In this document: piece after piece, positions 34,670 through 45,011 of the stretch
How the letters are laid out: each line of letters starts with the position of its first letter
Numbering within the stretch: the stretch's first letter is position 1
Source of the DNA: Carettochelys insculpta
Lineage: Eukaryota > Chordata > Testudines > Carettochelyidae
DNA: 64,000 nucleotides
Direction: 5' to 3'
Assembly: GCF_033958435.1 (NCBI RefSeq)
Contig: NC_134139.1
Location: 204,211,501 to 204,275,500 of the forward strand
The notes under the pieces: model-generated
Database searches by the model: none
What the model saw: only the letters and a program-made list of their open reading frames with translations
What the model was told of the DNA's origin: nothing
Made by a program: the position numbers and the translations under genes

Positions 34670-34850
34670 ATTCAGAATAGCTGAAGGATGTAGGGAAATA
34701 TAATTAGTTCCATTTTACAGATGGGAAAACTGAGGCACAGAGGTGCTGCAATTTTTTCCCATGGCCAAGTACCAAAGTTAATGGGATTAGAGTTTCTGAC
34801 GCCCAATATTGTGCTTTTTCCACTTGAGCAAACTCATCACTCCGCCCATA
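34670..34850 (+). repeat. MIR-like ancient SINE remnant
   Basis: 'ccattttacagatgggaaaa' and 'ctgaggcacagaggt', then 'gtgctttttccacttgagc', follow the MIR core-to-tail order. It is diverged and non-coding. Confidence 0.65.
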
Positions 34851-34859
34851 TATGCTAAG

Positions 34860-36850
34860 TTAAAAGCTTGTTTCCTTTATGTCCTTTTATTTGGCTCCTT
34901 CTCTTATTAACCTCTGTTTTGGTGAACTTCCCCACGAAGAGCTCCAGTACCCTGGCTCTGATTCAGACTTCAAGGTCACATGATTGCTCTCATTTTTGTC
35001 ACTGTCCATAGCATTCCTAATAACAGCAGTTTAACTGGACTCTTGCTTTGTCAAACTCACTTCACTCTCTGGCTGGCTGGTGGAGTGATAAGCGACAGCG
35101 GAGGCAGTGGATCTGCCTGCATGTTTGCGTACTTTCAAAGACAGCACTGTATTGGTTTCTATTCAAAAGGTTATCTTCAGAGCCACACAAATCTGCGGAT
35201 AGCCACTTTATATCGTTGGATGTCCGCATCTGCAGATGTCAGTGCAGATATCCTCTTCTTGTTTTTGTTTTTGTTTTTTTGTGATACAGATATTGCAAGT
35301 TTTGTGTCTGTTCAGGTTTCTAGTTTGCAACCTTATAGCGCTTCTCAACCTGGTTACACATACCGCTGAAGCTATGCTGGGGGTCTTCTGTGGGACAACA
35401 ACTCATCTAGATATTTGCCTGATTTTCGCCACAGGTTATGTAAAATGCACTCGTGAAATCAGTAGAAACAAAAATTTATACAGTGACTTATTTATACTGC
35501 TTTATGTGCTGTTCACCGACATGTAAGTGCAATGTATCTGTCAGTTGATTTATTTTTTTTTAATTATGTGGTAAAGAGGAAGTAACTGATGTTCAGGTGG
35601 TAATGTGCTGTGACAGTTTTCAAGGGAGGTGAAACTTGGCAGTATGCAAGACAGACATCCTGTTTTACCTTGGGCAAGTCATTTAATTAGTTGAATGCCT
35701 GAAAAGGGTGCAGTAGCCTAGAAAGGTTGAGAACCATTGGCCTGACTTCTATTTTTAACAGAGGTTTCAGTTTTGCAGAAATTTATGGCTTAGCCTTATG
35801 TCACTAGGGAATGCATCTGAATACTATCAGGCCCTGGATTTTTGGACAGTAGATAGAGATATCAGTGGCTCTTCCTTTGTGAAGAGACAATTAGAGTCCT
35901 CTGGGAAACCAAAGCTGCAAATACATTTGCCAGTCTTGACATTATGATTGTGTTTTCACATGCCACCTAGGTACAAAGGCACATTTTACAAAATAATGTG
36001 CAAATATTATTCCTTTAGAATAGGCTCTACAAAAACTTGGAATGTCACTGTATGATTTTTTTAAAGACATGATCAAAACAGATAATGCGCTCCATATCAC
36101 AGAAGGAACTAAAAGTGTATGTTGATTTTTCAAAATGCTGTTGGGTTTTTATGTAGTTTTCTCTCTTTAGTCCTGGTCACCAAAGTATCTACAAGCTACA
36201 ATGAATTAGTTCCTTGAAGCAGCCCTGTGAGGTAGGGAAGTATTAGGGTTGCACCTACAATAGAAGGTGTTCCCAGACTTTTTTTTTCCTATGGCCCATT
36301 GTGGCACGGAAATTATTAATTTAATTATTACAGATACTTTATATGCAACACTGTAAATAAACAGTGCCCATTTCCTTTACATTTTATGGTAAACAATTGT
36401 CATGATAGAAATACCGAGCAATATTTGTTCAAAGAAGTGCTTCAAAATCTTTGAAACCAAGCAGTTTTAGTAAAACTACACTTTGAACACCTCATTTTGT
36501 TCTCAATATGTTTTTAAACAGAGAAAACAGTTTATAAATGTGTAATGCATGAAAATGAAAAATAAGAAACAAACGTTAACAAAATTGTTAAACATTGGAG
36601 TTATTTCTTGATTTTAAAATAAAATAGTTGTCTAATTTTGAATACTATATTCATTTTTAGTGTAAATATCTGAATTTCTGTGCTCTGTGAACAAAGACTC
36701 ACTCCGACTGTTTACTAGTGAGAAAAGAGTCAAATAGCTTATATTTTTATTTGTAATAATGTGATCACACTGTGGCATAGGGTACTTACCTGAGCCGATA
36801 AATGATGGTTCAGACTTCAAGTATGGGTACCTGTAATGTTTTCTTATGGC
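34860..36850. other. No gene recognised
   Basis: A+T-rich DNA. The open frames at 34980-35526 are low in complexity (poly-Phe/Leu from a T-rich run near 35256-35280) and show no domain. A hAT-like end 'aggttgagaaccattgg' lies near 35726 but its partner was not found. The 36260-36700 block looks like old repeat DNA that I cannot name. Confidence 0.4.
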
Positions 36851-36851
36851 T

Positions 36852-36875
36852 TTATTTTATTTTATTTTATTTTTG
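36852..36875. repeat. (TTTTA)n microsatellite
   Basis: Four to five copies of a pentamer unit in a T-rich stretch. Confidence 0.85.
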
Positions 36876-37203
36876 GGCATGCTTATTTTTTGTAGCCGTA
36901 GAGTGTAGCCTTTTGTTATCTTCTAAACCAGTGCACTCATTTTGAAAAATAAATTGATCCATGTCAGACTGAAACAGTGCTTGGTGTTTTTTACCGTTGT
37001 GAAGGGGTGGCTTGTGTGTATGGGTCTAAGTTATCTTGCAGTGAAATGTTCCTTGTACTCGTGCAATTTAAAGTTGACATATTTCAGCTTGATTCCTTAA
37101 AACATTGTTTCTATACTCTGCCCAACATGCACATGACCATATCACATTTATGTAGCTTTTACTTACATTACACGAGGCACAGGCAGTTAGAGAAGTACTA
37201 AAG

Positions 37204-37500
37204 CCAGGTCCACGCTATGGGGAAAAATTGATTTAAGATATGCAACTCCGGCTGTGTGAATTGCTTACTTGGAGTCCATGTATCCTTAATTGATTTTTAT
37301 TTTACTGCTGTCTCCACAGCAGGAGGTCGACGGGAGAGTTTCTCCCGTCGATCTCCTGTACTCGTGACAGCAAGGAGTACCGGGGTCAACAGTGGAGCCC
37401 TGATGTTTTGATTTAGCACAGCCCCGCTAGGTTCACTAAATTGAACGCCAAAAGATCAACCGCTACTGCGTCGATCTTCTGGTAAGTGTGCCTGTACCCT
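37204..37500. mobile_element. Degenerate Harbinger-like MITE
   Basis: The left part 'ccaggtccacgctatgggg' and right part 'tcgatcttctggtaagtgtg' match the ends and sub-terminal parts of the 'gggcttgtctayact' family. The middle contains the self-complementary 'ggagagtttctcccgtcgatctcc'-type core (37333-37360). The 'ggtaagtg' here is inside the repeat and is not a splice donor. Confidence 0.6.
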
Positions 37501-37857
37501 AAGAGCTTGGCCTGGAGAATGTAGCTGCTCAGTTGGACCACCTGGGACTGTCGCAGATCACCGTTAGGCTGTGAGGAACGCTGTGGGAGCCCCTGTGCTA
37601 GAACACCCAGCTCAGTGCTGCAAGTTGCCAACAGCTCTCAGATTTCACTGACTTAACAGTGGAATTTGGGAAGGTTGCAGCCTCACAGCCAGGGTGGGTT
37701 TTGTGGCCCATTGGCTTCAAGGGGTTTACACACATGGTTTATATGTGTATTTAAGTGCTCTGGTGGATTGGGACCTAGAGTAACAGGTTTCAGACCCTGT
37801 AAATCTTCGTGAAGGTTAAATACTGTGGAATACTTACACAAATCACATGCCAACATG

Positions 37858-38035
37858 TAGCATTTTAAAGACTAACAGCTTCTTCAGCTCAATGACCTCT
37901 TTTCAATGATCTGAACAAGTGGGTCCGTCCCATGAACGGTCATCACCAAATAAATCATTTTGTTAGTCTTTAAAGTGCTACGTTTCTGCTGCTTTGTTTC
38001 GTTGGAGCACAGACTGACATGGCTACCTCTCTGTG
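37858..38035 (-). mobile_element. Fold-back SINE (minus SINE plus short inverted tail copy)
   Basis: The minus-strand SINE runs from its head (complement of 'ggctacctctctgtgac') through 'gttagtctttaaagtgctac' to its tail, the complement of 'aagtgggtccgtcccatgaa'. On the left, a short inverted piece 'tagcattttaaagactaaca' plus 'cttcttcag' repeats the body and tail in the opposite direction with an internal deletion. Confidence 0.72.
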
Positions 38036-38262
38036 ACTGTGCGTTGGGGAGAGGTGGCAGCACTCAAGCTATATGCTTTGTCAGAGAGTGTGGATTTTTT
38101 TTTGGTCGCAGTTTGTCAAAATGGACATCAGCTTCTTGTCTGAACTGCATTAGGGTCTGACAACACTGCATGGCGTTTAGCGACAAGGTTGTGTCGACGC
38201 CACCTCGTCGAAAGTCAGTGTGTGTGAATGCTGCTTGTTGGCATGTTTTGCCTTGTCAAGGG

Positions 38263-38456
38263 CGGTGTTCCCTGTAAGCTGAGCGCTTGGGTGGTTGCCC
38301 AGGAGAGATTCAGGTGCTGCCCAGATGATTAACAGGGCTCCCACAGCCACCTGCAGTGGGCAGCCTGTGTTTCTATTGGTGGTGCATGTCTGCATATGCC
38401 TTGGTGCATGTAACAAAGTGCATTCCCCCCCCCCCCCCCCATGGATGGAAAAATTT
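38263..38456. mobile_element. hAT-like element, second copy of the 16130 family
   Basis: The left end 'cggtgttccctgtaagctga' and the interior 'ctgagcgcttgggtgg', 'gattcaggtgctgcccag' and 'ggtggtgcatg' match 16130-16321. A poly-C run at about 38426-38441 interrupts the copy. The right end is eroded ('ggaaaaattta') and the 8-bp duplication is not clear. Confidence 0.6.
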
Positions 38457-38845
38457 AGTGGGGCAGCAGAGCGCTCCTGTCTACAAAGCAGTGTTCACAC
38501 TTTCACCTGCTGTTGCAAAATGTTGTCATTCCAGGGCGTGGGGTTTAAGCTCCTGTGCACGGCAGAAGTTCTGCTGATCAAGTGCCAATGTAGACATATC
38601 TGTAGACAGCAGTGCTTTAAGCTGAACAAGAACTTGAGTGCTGTTTGCTATCAGCAGTTACCAAATGCTGCTGTGTTTACAGCTGATGCCTAAGTTATAG
38701 GGTGGAGTTTGGGGGCTGTGGTGTTACATGTCCCCTATGGACATTCCTTGAAAAATACCTCTTGGAAGCCTCAAAATGCATGTTTTGAGGGATGAAGGTT
38801 AAGGAGAAGTTTTGCCCACAATAAGACACCAAATTAAAAAAAAAC

Positions 38846-39052
38846 TAATAAAGAAGCAGTCATGTAGCACCTTAAAGACTAACAAAATAATTTATTAGGT
38901 GATGAGCTTTAGTGGGGCAGACCCACTTCTTCAGGGTCTGCTCCATGAAAGCTCATGATCGAATAAATTATTTTGTTAGTCTTTAAGGTGCTACAGAACT
39001 GCTTGTATGTTTTGTTAGAATGCAGACTAACATGACTACCTCTCTGTTACTA
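38846..39052 (-). mobile_element. Fold-back SINE
   Basis: The left arm 'tgtagcaccttaaagactaa' to 'gcagacccacttcttcag' is followed at once by the minus-strand full SINE, from 'tctgctccatgaaagctca' through 'gttagtctttaaggtgctac' to its head at 'gactacctctctgttac'. The two arms meet tail to tail with only a few bases between. Near-matching A-rich flanks ('actaataaagaa' left, 'actattaagaaagaa' right) may be one target duplication around the whole structure. Confidence 0.82.
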
Positions 39053-39429
39053 TTAAGAAAGAAGGTAGGTCTGTAGTACTAGAGTGAATTTGCCCGGAGT
39101 GTTGTTCTGTCTCTTTTACTGCTTCAAAAGGCAGCCTCAGCATTCTGCTGTGCTAGCCAAGTTTGGGCATTTAATACCCTTTAACGGAAGCTGTAAGATG
39201 ATATAGTAGATTGGTGCAGAGCTAGTCTACAGAAACTAAGCTGCTCCGCAGTGCACAGGGAAAGATGGATGGAAATAGTGAGGGAGGCATCGAATACCAA
39301 CAGTTGCTGAGCACGGGGTTGTTGATGATGATGAACTGAAGCTGTGCAAAGGCAGGTTGCTCCTTGCTGCTATCGTGGTACCACTTTGATAGCGTTTACT
39401 AATATTCTCATATGTGCCACCAGACTGAT

Positions 39430-39675
39430 ACTTTTGTTGTTTAAAAACAGCAAGAAGTTCTGTGGCACCTTATAGACTAACTGATATTTTGGAGCACAAG
39501 CTTTCATGGGCAAAGACCCGCTTCGTCAGAAAGTTCTGACAAAGCGGGTCTTTGCCCATGAAAGCTTGTGCTCCAAAATATCGGTTAGTCCGTAAGGTGC
39601 CACAGAACTTCTTGTTGTTATTGAAGATACAGACTAACTTGCCTACCTCTCTGATACTTTTGTTGTTTGTTTATA
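39430..39675 (-). mobile_element. Fold-back SINE with near-perfect palindromic arms
   Basis: The left arm (about 39451-39531) and right arm (about 39535-39620) are reverse complements over about 85 bp with only about four differences. The loop is a few bases around 'cagaaagttctg'. The right copy continues to the full SINE head at 'cctctctgatac'. Both sides are flanked by 'gatacttttgttgttt', in keeping with one target duplication around the whole unit. Both arms share 'gcacaagctttcatgggc', unlike the other copies in the window. Confidence 0.88.
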
Positions 39676-39893
39676 ATTGATTTGAGTGTACTTTCAGTGC
39701 GTGGTGAAGGATTTTGGCTTGGCTGGTTTGAAGTCCTCTCAATCCCCAGAAGAGGCACAGTGTGTTCAAATCGACCACAGGGTCCTCCAGGAGGGTGGAG
39801 GAGCGGGACGACATCTAGGAGTGAGAAATGGTTCAGTCTTCATGGTCTCGTGACTGTCATTTAGCTACTGGGAGACTGCCATGAGGTGACCAG

Positions 39894-40047
39894 CAGTGTT
39901 CCCTGTAAGCTGAGTGCTTCTGCAGCCATTGGAGAGATTCAGATGCTGCCCAGCTGTTTAGCAGCTGGGTTTTTGTTTCTACTCGTGGTGCACTTGAACA
40001 TAAATATTTATTTAACACATGAATGAAGAAGATTAAAGGGAAAATTG
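39894..40047. mobile_element. Short hAT element with perfect 8-bp target duplication
   Basis: It begins 'cagtgttccctgtaagctga' and ends 'aaagggaaaattg'. Both flanks are 'gtgaccag' (39886-39893 and 40048-40055). It is an internally deleted relative of 16130-16321 and 38263-38456. Confidence 0.82.
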
Positions 40048-40248
40048 GTGACCAGTATTGATTATGTATGTTTATCTACTAGGAAGGCCACCATACAATG
40101 GTCAGGTGGTAACAACTTTCAGTAAGTAGTGGACCACAGGAGAAAAGCTCTGTATTGTAATGCCATTCTTTAGAGCTATCTGGCTCCTCACGGCTTTCTT
40201 CTGACCACCCTTTGAGTTTATTTAATTGTTGCTTGAAAAAGTAAGTTA

Positions 40249-41160
40249 CAGAATCACAGAATCATAGGGCTGGAAGGGACCTCAGGAGGTCATCTAGTCC
40301 AGCCCCCTGCTTCAAGCAGGATCAACCCCTACTAAGTCATCCCAGCCAGGACCTTGTCCAGCCAGGACTCAAAAACCTCTAGGGATGGAGAATCCACCAC
40401 CTCGCTAGGCAACGCATTCCTATGCTTCACCACCCGCCTGGTCAAGAAGTTTTTCCTAATATCCAACCTACACCTTTCCCTCTTCAACTTCTGACCAGTA
40501 CCCCTTGTTCTGCCATCTGACACCACTGAGAACAGTTTCTCACCCTCCTCTTTAGAGCTCCCCTTCAGGAAGTTGAAGGCTGCTATTAAATCACCTCTAA
40601 GTCTTCTCTTCTGTCAACTAAACAAGCCCAAATCCCGCAGCCTATCCTTATAGGTCTTGTGCTCCAGCCCCTTAATCATTTTTGTTGCCCTTCACTGAAC
40701 CTGCTCTAGCAAATCCACATCCTTTTTATACTGGGGGGCCCAAAACTGGACACAATATTCCAGCTGTGGCCTCACCAGTGCCGAATAAAGAGGAATAACT
40801 ACTTCTCTAGATCTGCTCAAAATGCTTCTCCTAATGCACCCCAGTATGCCGTTAGCCTTCTTGGCTACAAGGGCACACTGTTTACTCATATCCAGCCTTT
40901 CATCCACCATAACCCCTAGGTCCCTTTCCATCGTACTGCTGCTGAGCCAGTCCGTCCCCAGCCTGTAACAATGTTTGGGATTCTTCCGCTCCAGGTGCAG
41001 GACTCTACACTTCTTCTTATTGAACCGCATCAGATTTCTTTTGGCCTAGTCCTCCAATTTATCCAGGTCCCTCTGGATTCTCTCTCTACCCTCCAACGTA
41101 TCTACCTCTCCCCCTAGTTTTGTGTCATCCGCAAACTTGCTGAGGGTGCAACCCAGTTCC
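40249..41160 (-). mobile_element. Young CR1 LINE, 5'-truncated
   Basis: Nearly identical to the 3' 900 bp of the copy at 13518-15341. The minus-strand frame 41030-40692 reads '[20 protein letters not shown]' and '[20 protein letters not shown]'; the frame 40526-40332 gives the end. As in the other copy, the codon after 'LLEQVQ' is TGA (about 40696). It is truncated near 41160, shortly after the '[10 protein letters not shown]' segment. Confidence 0.93.
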
Positions 41161-41225
41161 CTTCTAAGTGTTGTGGCTCTCATTAAGATAATATCCCATA
41201 TTTTTAGGTAAATGTTACCCAATAA

Positions 41226-41441
41226 AGTTGTTCTCAAACTTTTGTATTGGTGGATTCCTTTCACACCCGATCTATAAGTGCAATCCCTTCCCCTTAAAAA
41301 CACTTTTAAAAAATTAACACTATTATGAATGCTAGAGTGGAAGAGGAATTTGGGAGTGGAGGCTGATAGCTCATGGACCCCTCCCCCCATAATAACTTTG
41401 TGACTCCCTGATGGGTTACAACTTCCAGTTTTTGAGAACCT
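41226..41441. mobile_element. hAT-like element
   Basis: The ends 'gttgttctcaaacttttg' and 'ccagtttttgagaacctc' are inverted. The interior has the usual 'ggtggattcctttcaca' pattern. No clear target duplication was found. Confidence 0.6.
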
Positions 41442-42175
41442 CTAAGCTTAATGGAGTTATAAAAATCTAATGTTAATGGTAAATGACTTGTGAGACACTG
41501 TGATTTTGATTCATTATTCCTGTGGCACAATATTTAGCTTTTAAGTCAAGCAGCTTTTCCAGTCTCTTATCTCGGGATTTTCCATCTTTAAATCACCAGG
41601 TATGGCAGGAGACAGAAGCTTCACTACATATAAGTCTCTGTTAAGAAGGGAACATTGATTTCTCTTACCCACCTGTCTTTCATAACGGGCAGCCTTCTTT
41701 AGCATCCAAGAGTCTTAGCAAAACCTTTAATGTCTTGCAAACATTCCAGGTTCTGTGGAAATGATAAGGATTTCCATGTGCTGGAATATCATGTCTTTGC
41801 TCTTTGGATTCCATTTCAAGCTCTCTGCTGGGTGAGGCCAAAAGTCTAAATTGGAAGCTGGGAAAGGAAAGTCTTCACATTTCATTATGCCTGTGGCTCT
41901 TCCTTAGTTCTTTTTATATTTGTGACTTTTTCCAGCATGGTATAGATGTTGTCACTGGTTATTTCACTGCCCTCTGGCCTCATCATCCACAACCCTGGGC
42001 TCAGCACCCCTTGGTGCCTGATGCCTCTTTCACTGTTTCCTTCCATCTTTCCCTGTCCAGTGCAGAGTGGCTTAGTTTCTGTAGAAACAACCCTACTATA
42101 TCATCTACCCCTTCTCTGTGGGATCTGCCTCTCCTATTCGAACTGTCCGTTATGCCAAATACAGGGTCTGATGTT

Positions 42176-42472
42176 TCATTGGTCTTTCATTTTGCAAATA
42201 TGCCTGAATGACTGTAACTTGCATTGTATAACCTTCTGCAGTAGGTTCTCTTTCAGCTGTATCTTCCTGTGTAATTCCTTGTTGGTGACCTTCTTCATCC
42301 ATCCTATTCTAAGGATGTTTCTATAACAACTCCTCTTGAACACCGATGTCCTTCTCATAGAATCTTTTATCACCCGTGTCTCACATCTGTACAATGTGCT
42401 GCTGAATACACACGTTTTCAAGATGCTCAGCTTTGTTCCTAAGCTACTCTTGTTGTTCTCCGGTTGTTTCAT
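42176..42472 (-). pseudogene. Fragment of an RTE-like LINE, region after the RT core
   Basis: 98 open codons on the minus strand resemble the tail of APE-type LINE proteins: 'LYRCETRVIKDSMRRTSVFK' (family pattern LYGCETW), 'RNILRIGWMKKVTNKELHRK' (family pattern RRxLRIxWxxxVTNxEL), and 'LQSFRHICKM' (family pattern LRLFGHICRM). Several conserved residues are changed. No RT active site is included. This is a third LINE lineage next to CR1 and the 29.2 kb element. Confidence 0.68.
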
Positions 42473-43017
42473 TGCTCTTTCTGTTTCCTCCTTCGAAATA
42501 TTGGTCTCGCTGTCAGCACTGTTACATTTTTGGGAGGCAGACGTGGGTCTCGGCCGTTTTAAAATATTTAACTTTTATACAGTAACTTTGCTGTTCAGGG
42601 GATCCCTTCATCTGCCACAGCCGTTCTGCTACATATGCTTAAAAATCTGGCAGCTGTTTTAATAATTCATACTGTACCACCAAATAGAGTGAAGTAAAGA
42701 AAAGCACCATGTCCTCTAACAACCATCATGGGAATTTGAGCAGAATGTAATTACCTAAGTTAGAATTTGGTTAGGACATCAGATTAACATTTCTTTCTTG
42801 AAGAGCGTCAAGGGATTCTTAATGGCCAGAAGTATTCAGGATCTCAGCAGGATTCAGGGTTCAGCTGCACAGTGCTCCCAAGCATTATGCTGTGGCACTG
42901 ACTTCAGTAGTGATGCAGGAATGTATATTACCTGTTTAGTTCCCTTATTTCCTGCAGCAATTTGGGTTTTTTCAGACTATTCCTATGCAAGTACCGAGCA
43001 GCCTGGCTGAAGACTGA

Positions 43018-43307
43018 GGGCTTGTCTGGAAGATTGATGGAAGATTGATGCACTGGTGCTCGATCTTCTGGAGTTTGATTTTTGCATGTCTGGTGAAGAT
43101 GTGGCAAAATAGATCTCTGTGGACTCTGCTGCCAACCCCTGTACTCCACACTATTACATGGAGTAAGGGATGTTGATGTGCGATTACAGTGTCTCGGTCT
43201 TCACTAGGGAAGTAAGTCGATTCCAGTACGTTGATTCTATCTGCACAAATGCCATAGGTAGAATTGCGTATCTGAAATCGACTTATTTCCCTGGTATAGA
43301 CTTATCC
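43018..43307. mobile_element. Harbinger-like MITE with TGA duplication
   Basis: The left end 'gggcttgtctggaagatt' and right end 'ctggtatagacttatcc' are inverted and flanked by TGA on both sides (43015-43017 and 43308-43310). The interior matches 26323-26619. Confidence 0.78.
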
Positions 43308-43439
43308 TGAGATCTAATGCCATCCACTGAGGTTAAGACAGTTACCTGGAAACATCCTATCAAATTTTAAGTGCACACGGCTAGTTAGGGACTTGACACA
43401 ATCTCTTCTGAAAGACAAGTTTTAAAAACACTGAATCAC

Positions 43440-43550
43440 TTAAAATGTTCTGTTCACTCCCTCTGAGGCACCTGGCATTGGCTACTGTTGGAAGGCAGGA
43501 TACTGGGCTAGATGGACCTTTGATCTGATCCAGTATGGTTGTTCTTATGC
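43440..43550 (+). mobile_element. CR1/L3-type LINE 3' end
   Basis: 'ggcaggatactgggctagat', 'ggacctttgatctgatcca' and 'gtatggttgttcttatg' form the 3' end of an old CR1-related subfamily. It is non-coding. Confidence 0.75.
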
Positions 43551-43601
43551 CAAGTAGCTCTTATAATGTAGTGAGGGGGCGAAAACACAGCCCTTCACTT
43601 A

Positions 43602-44058
43602 GGCAGTGTCTACACAGGTGCAAATCTTTGAAATCAAAATGGCCTTTATCAGGGCTAAGATTAATAATGAGGTGCTGAACTGAATATTCAGCACCTCATT
43701 AGCATTAGGCCGCTTCAAGCCGCAGCGCTTTGAAAGCGTGGCTTTCGAATGCCCATGGCTTGGTGCAGCTACACGGGGGTCCTTTTCAGAAGGACCCTGC
43801 ACGTTTCGAAATCCTCTTATCCCGCTCAGCTGAATGGAATAAGGTGATTTTGAAACGTGCAGGGTCCTTTACAAAAGGACCCCCCGTGAAGCCCACAGCT
43901 CGGCGCGGCGTTCGAAAGCGGCACTTTCAAAGAGCAACGGCCAGAAGCGTCTTAATACTAATGAGGCGCTGAATATTCAATTCAGTGCCTCTTTAGTAAT
44001 CTTTGAAATGGCCGTTAGCATGGCTATTTCGAAGATTTGTGCCCCTGTAGACATAGCC
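43602..44058. mobile_element. Long palindromic Harbinger-like element with TTA duplication
   Basis: The ends 'ggcagtgtctacacaggtgc' and 'gcccctgtagacatagcc' are inverted and flanked by TTA on both sides (43599-43601 and 44059-44061). The inverted repeat continues far inward: 'aaatctttgaaat' pairs with 'atttcgaagattt', the 'gaggtgctgaactgaatatt' area with 'aatattcaattcagtgcctc', and 'gcacgtttcgaaat' with 'ttttgaaacgtgc'. Nearly the whole 457 bp can fold into one hairpin. It has no coding sequence. Confidence 0.9.
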
Positions 44059-44153
44059 TTAGATTGTTACTCTTCAAAAGAGTAGCAAATACTTTTCAGG
44101 GTTCATCTCAGGCAGTGAGATGGTGCCAGGATTGTGTAGCACTGGCCTGTATC

Positions 44154-44461
44154 AGATCTTCCAAATCTTTCTTTCTTAAACGATTTAAAACCATGGGACA
44201 CCAAACAATATTTTTTTTATGCGGAACACCTATGAAAATTGTCTTCAAAACCAAGTAGACCAAAAAAAACCCAAAACAGCAACATAAACAGCAAAAAAAC
44301 AAAAATGAAGTACTTTAATCAGGTATCATAGCAACAAAGATACAACGTATCTGGTTTTAATAACAGAAAATGTAGTCATATTGTAAGACTTTGAATTATT
44401 TTTCCAAGCGCTTGCGGCACACATGCAAGTTGTTCATGGAACATAGTTTAAGAAACACTGT
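44154..44461. mobile_element. hAT element, reverse copy of the 8801 family
   Basis: The right end 'agtttaagaaacactg' and inner 'acaccaaacaata' and 'ggaacacctatgaaaattg' match the reverse complement of 8801-9294. The left end near 'cagatcttccaaatc' is decayed and the target duplication is not clear. Confidence 0.65.
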
Positions 44462-45011
44462 TCTGAATAGCCCTGCAGGATAACTTGATGGCTTTCCAGT
44501 GGGGAGGAAACACCAGTATGTTAGATGTCAGAAGGGCTTAGAAGACTGGCAGTCAATGGGGTGGGAAAGATCGAGGTAAAGTGGATCGAGTTGGACTAGG
44601 AGGAAGGACTGGTGGAGTTGGGGTGGTAAATAGGATTCATCCCTTCAGAAACCTCAGTTGTCAATCCCAGGTTCATGTCCAGGAACACAAGAAATTCCCC
44701 CAGCACAAAGGTCATTTTAAATTTTAAAAAGGGAAGGAAAAAAAGAGGGCCAGGGGAATAAGCAAGACCAAAAGACTCGTTTTCGGCTAGGGAAGGAACT
44801 CATATGGCTCCATTGCTGAATTTTAAACCCCTATTTTTCACTCACTGAAGGAACCCTCCTCCCAGCCGGATCCATTTCTGAGGTGAAATCTTGTGAATAA
44901 TGCTGGGTAAAGGGCGTGAAGCGGTGACCAGGAAGACCCAGAGCTTAGAAAGTGGAATGGAGTGGGAGCTGGGGAATACTCAACCATGCCATTGTCTTTA
45001 TTAGGGGTATA

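Noticed and set aside
34980..35526. Overlapping 80-129 codon frames suggesting a membrane protein
   Set aside because: Hydrophobic look comes from T-rich runs near 35256-35280. There is no domain, splice site or conservation signal that I can see.
37470..37490. Splice-donor-like 'ggtaagtg' sites at 20878, 26520, 37478 and 49793
   Set aside because: All fall inside MITE copies at or near their ends and recur as part of the repeat, so they are not evidence of exons.
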